64,000 bases of DNA, from contig JAFEKR010000035.1 of the NCBI GenBank assembly GCA_019022495.1, forward strand, positions 372,001 through 436,000. Direction: 5' to 3'. Shown here piece by piece: positions 63,197-64,000 of the stretch (positions are counted from its first letter, which is position 1; each line of letters starts with the position of its first letter). Source of the DNA: Epichloe hybrida. Its lineage: Eukaryota; Ascomycota; Sordariomycetes; Hypocreales; Clavicipitaceae. The translations under genes and the position numbers were made by a program. Under the pieces are notes generated by a model. The model was given only the letters and a program-made list of their open reading frames with translations, ran no database searches and had not been told where the DNA came from.

Positions 63197-64000
63197 GATG
63201 GCTGCTTCCGTCTTCTCTGCCCGAAAATCCAGAAGCCGCAATGAAACGAGTTGGTTTGAATTATCTGAGCAAGGTATGGTGGTTCGGTTTGTTTTTAGAC
63301 AACGAATGCCGCGCCGCTTCTGAATAGAGTTGGGCGTGGAAACGGTCGGCCCACGATCGGTCGTAGGTGGCTGACCGTTTGTCGATGGCAAAGAGAGTTT
63401 GCAGATGCGGACCAAACAAACGGGGGGCGGATCAAGCGAGTGTCGGGGAAATAGTCGAAAGTAATAAAACAGCTACTGCATAGCGAGAGACGGGGGAAAA
63501 TAACGAGAGCGCCGGCCGTGTTCTTCTTTTCTTTATCTCTCTCTCTCTCTCTCTCTTCGTTTCTTTCTTTGGTTGGTTAAGCAGGAGAGGGTTGTGTACA
63601 TGTGAAACGAGTGAGCACGGGGTGAGCAAGGAGCGTGGTTCAGCTATTACATATCAGGGAAACCCCGATCGCCCAGGGTTTGGGACCAACCGGGCCCCGT
63701 TGTTGACCGTGTTGACTGGCCCGGAGCCCCTGGCAGTCTACATAATAGTGACGAAACTGGCCGGCCGGCTGACTGGCTGGACTGACTGGCTGGACTGGCT
63801 GGACTGGCTGGCTGTGCCACCATGGCACCATGGGTACGAGCATGCCAACCAGACTTGGCCTAAACAGGCGTGGTCGCACCGGGGAGACGCAGTTCAATCA
63901 AAGCGCTGGGTTGTATGTAACCTGTCCAATTTGCAACCTTTCTTTTCCATCTTTGTTTTTTTCCTGGCACGGGCATTATCACTCCCTTCACCCAAAGTAC
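63197..64000. promoter_or_regulatory. Upstream region of the DUF7137 gene
   Basis: About 800 nt to the window end. It contains a (CT)n microsatellite (about 63536-63556) and a GGCTGACTGGCTGGACTGGC-type tandem array (about 63757-63815). No gene recognised; the region is probably promoter and leader of the minus-strand gene. Confidence 0.5.
63757..63815. repeat. CTGGCTGGACTGGCTGG-type tandem array
   Basis: Overlapping copies of GGCTGACT, TGGCTGGAC and GGACTGGCT form a degenerate tandem repeat of about 60 nt. Likely slippage-prone non-coding DNA upstream of the DUF7137 gene. Confidence 0.75.

Overview
The window is nuclear DNA of a filamentous ascomycete, most likely a Sordariomycete of the order Hypocreales. 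The evidence is short spliceosomal introns (mostly about 50-100 nt, GT-AG with CTRAY-like branch points), no operons or Shine-Dalgarno sites, and recognisable fungal housekeeping proteins. Intergenic DNA also carries the short CCTAGGTA-type motifs often seen in this group. The order-level call is inference from protein resemblance.

I support 24 protein-coding genes, most of them multi-exon; exon boundaries were worked out from the sequence and checked for reading phase. From left to right: DUF2985 membrane protein (+), SLC35F6-type transporter (-), Clu1 (+), FHA-forkhead factor (-), poly(A) polymerase (+), Misato/Dml1 (-), peroxiredoxin-like protein (+), septin-type GTPase (-), Pho85-type CDK with a His/Gln/Pro tail (+), tafazzin (-), NOSIP-type RING protein (+), peroxisomal carrier (-), SAGA subunit Sgf73 (-), disordered repeat protein (+), Cdc25-type RasGEF (-), Yippee protein (-), C2H2/Fungal_trans factor (+), GH16 (+), GH64 (+), U-box cyclophilin PPIL2 (-), PTM1-type seven-helix protein (+), NDUFAF7 (-), CDK11/Ppk23-type kinase (+) and a secreted DUF7137 protein (-).

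The first 48 kb and the last 11 kb are conserved core genes. Strands alternate strictly for the first twelve genes, so most genes share a divergent promoter with one neighbour and a convergent terminator region with the other. The stretch from about 38.4 to 44.8 kb is gene-poor; it holds only the small two-exon Yippee gene and an inverted repeat. Two beta-glucan-type glycoside hydrolases, GH16 and GH64, lie in tandem after a zinc-finger factor at 44.8-52.3 kb. This is the only hint of an accessory block, and no co-regulation can be shown from sequence.

Functional themes are nutrient and cell-cycle kinase signalling (Pho85-type CDK, CDK11-type kinase, Cdc25-type RasGEF), mitochondrial biogenesis (Clu1, tafazzin, NDUFAF7, Dml1), RNA processing and transcription (Pap1, forkhead, Sgf73, PPIL2, zinc-finger factor) and membrane transport. 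I found no biosynthetic cluster, intact transposon, CRISPR array, rRNA or convincing tRNA. The points most worth a second look are an apparent 1-nt frameshift in the CDK11-type kinase, a GC-AG intron in NDUFAF7, a 133-bp foldback element, a degenerate P-loop in the septin-like protein, and tandem GATA boxes in two neighbouring divergent promoters. I see no clearly undescribed multi-gene system here.
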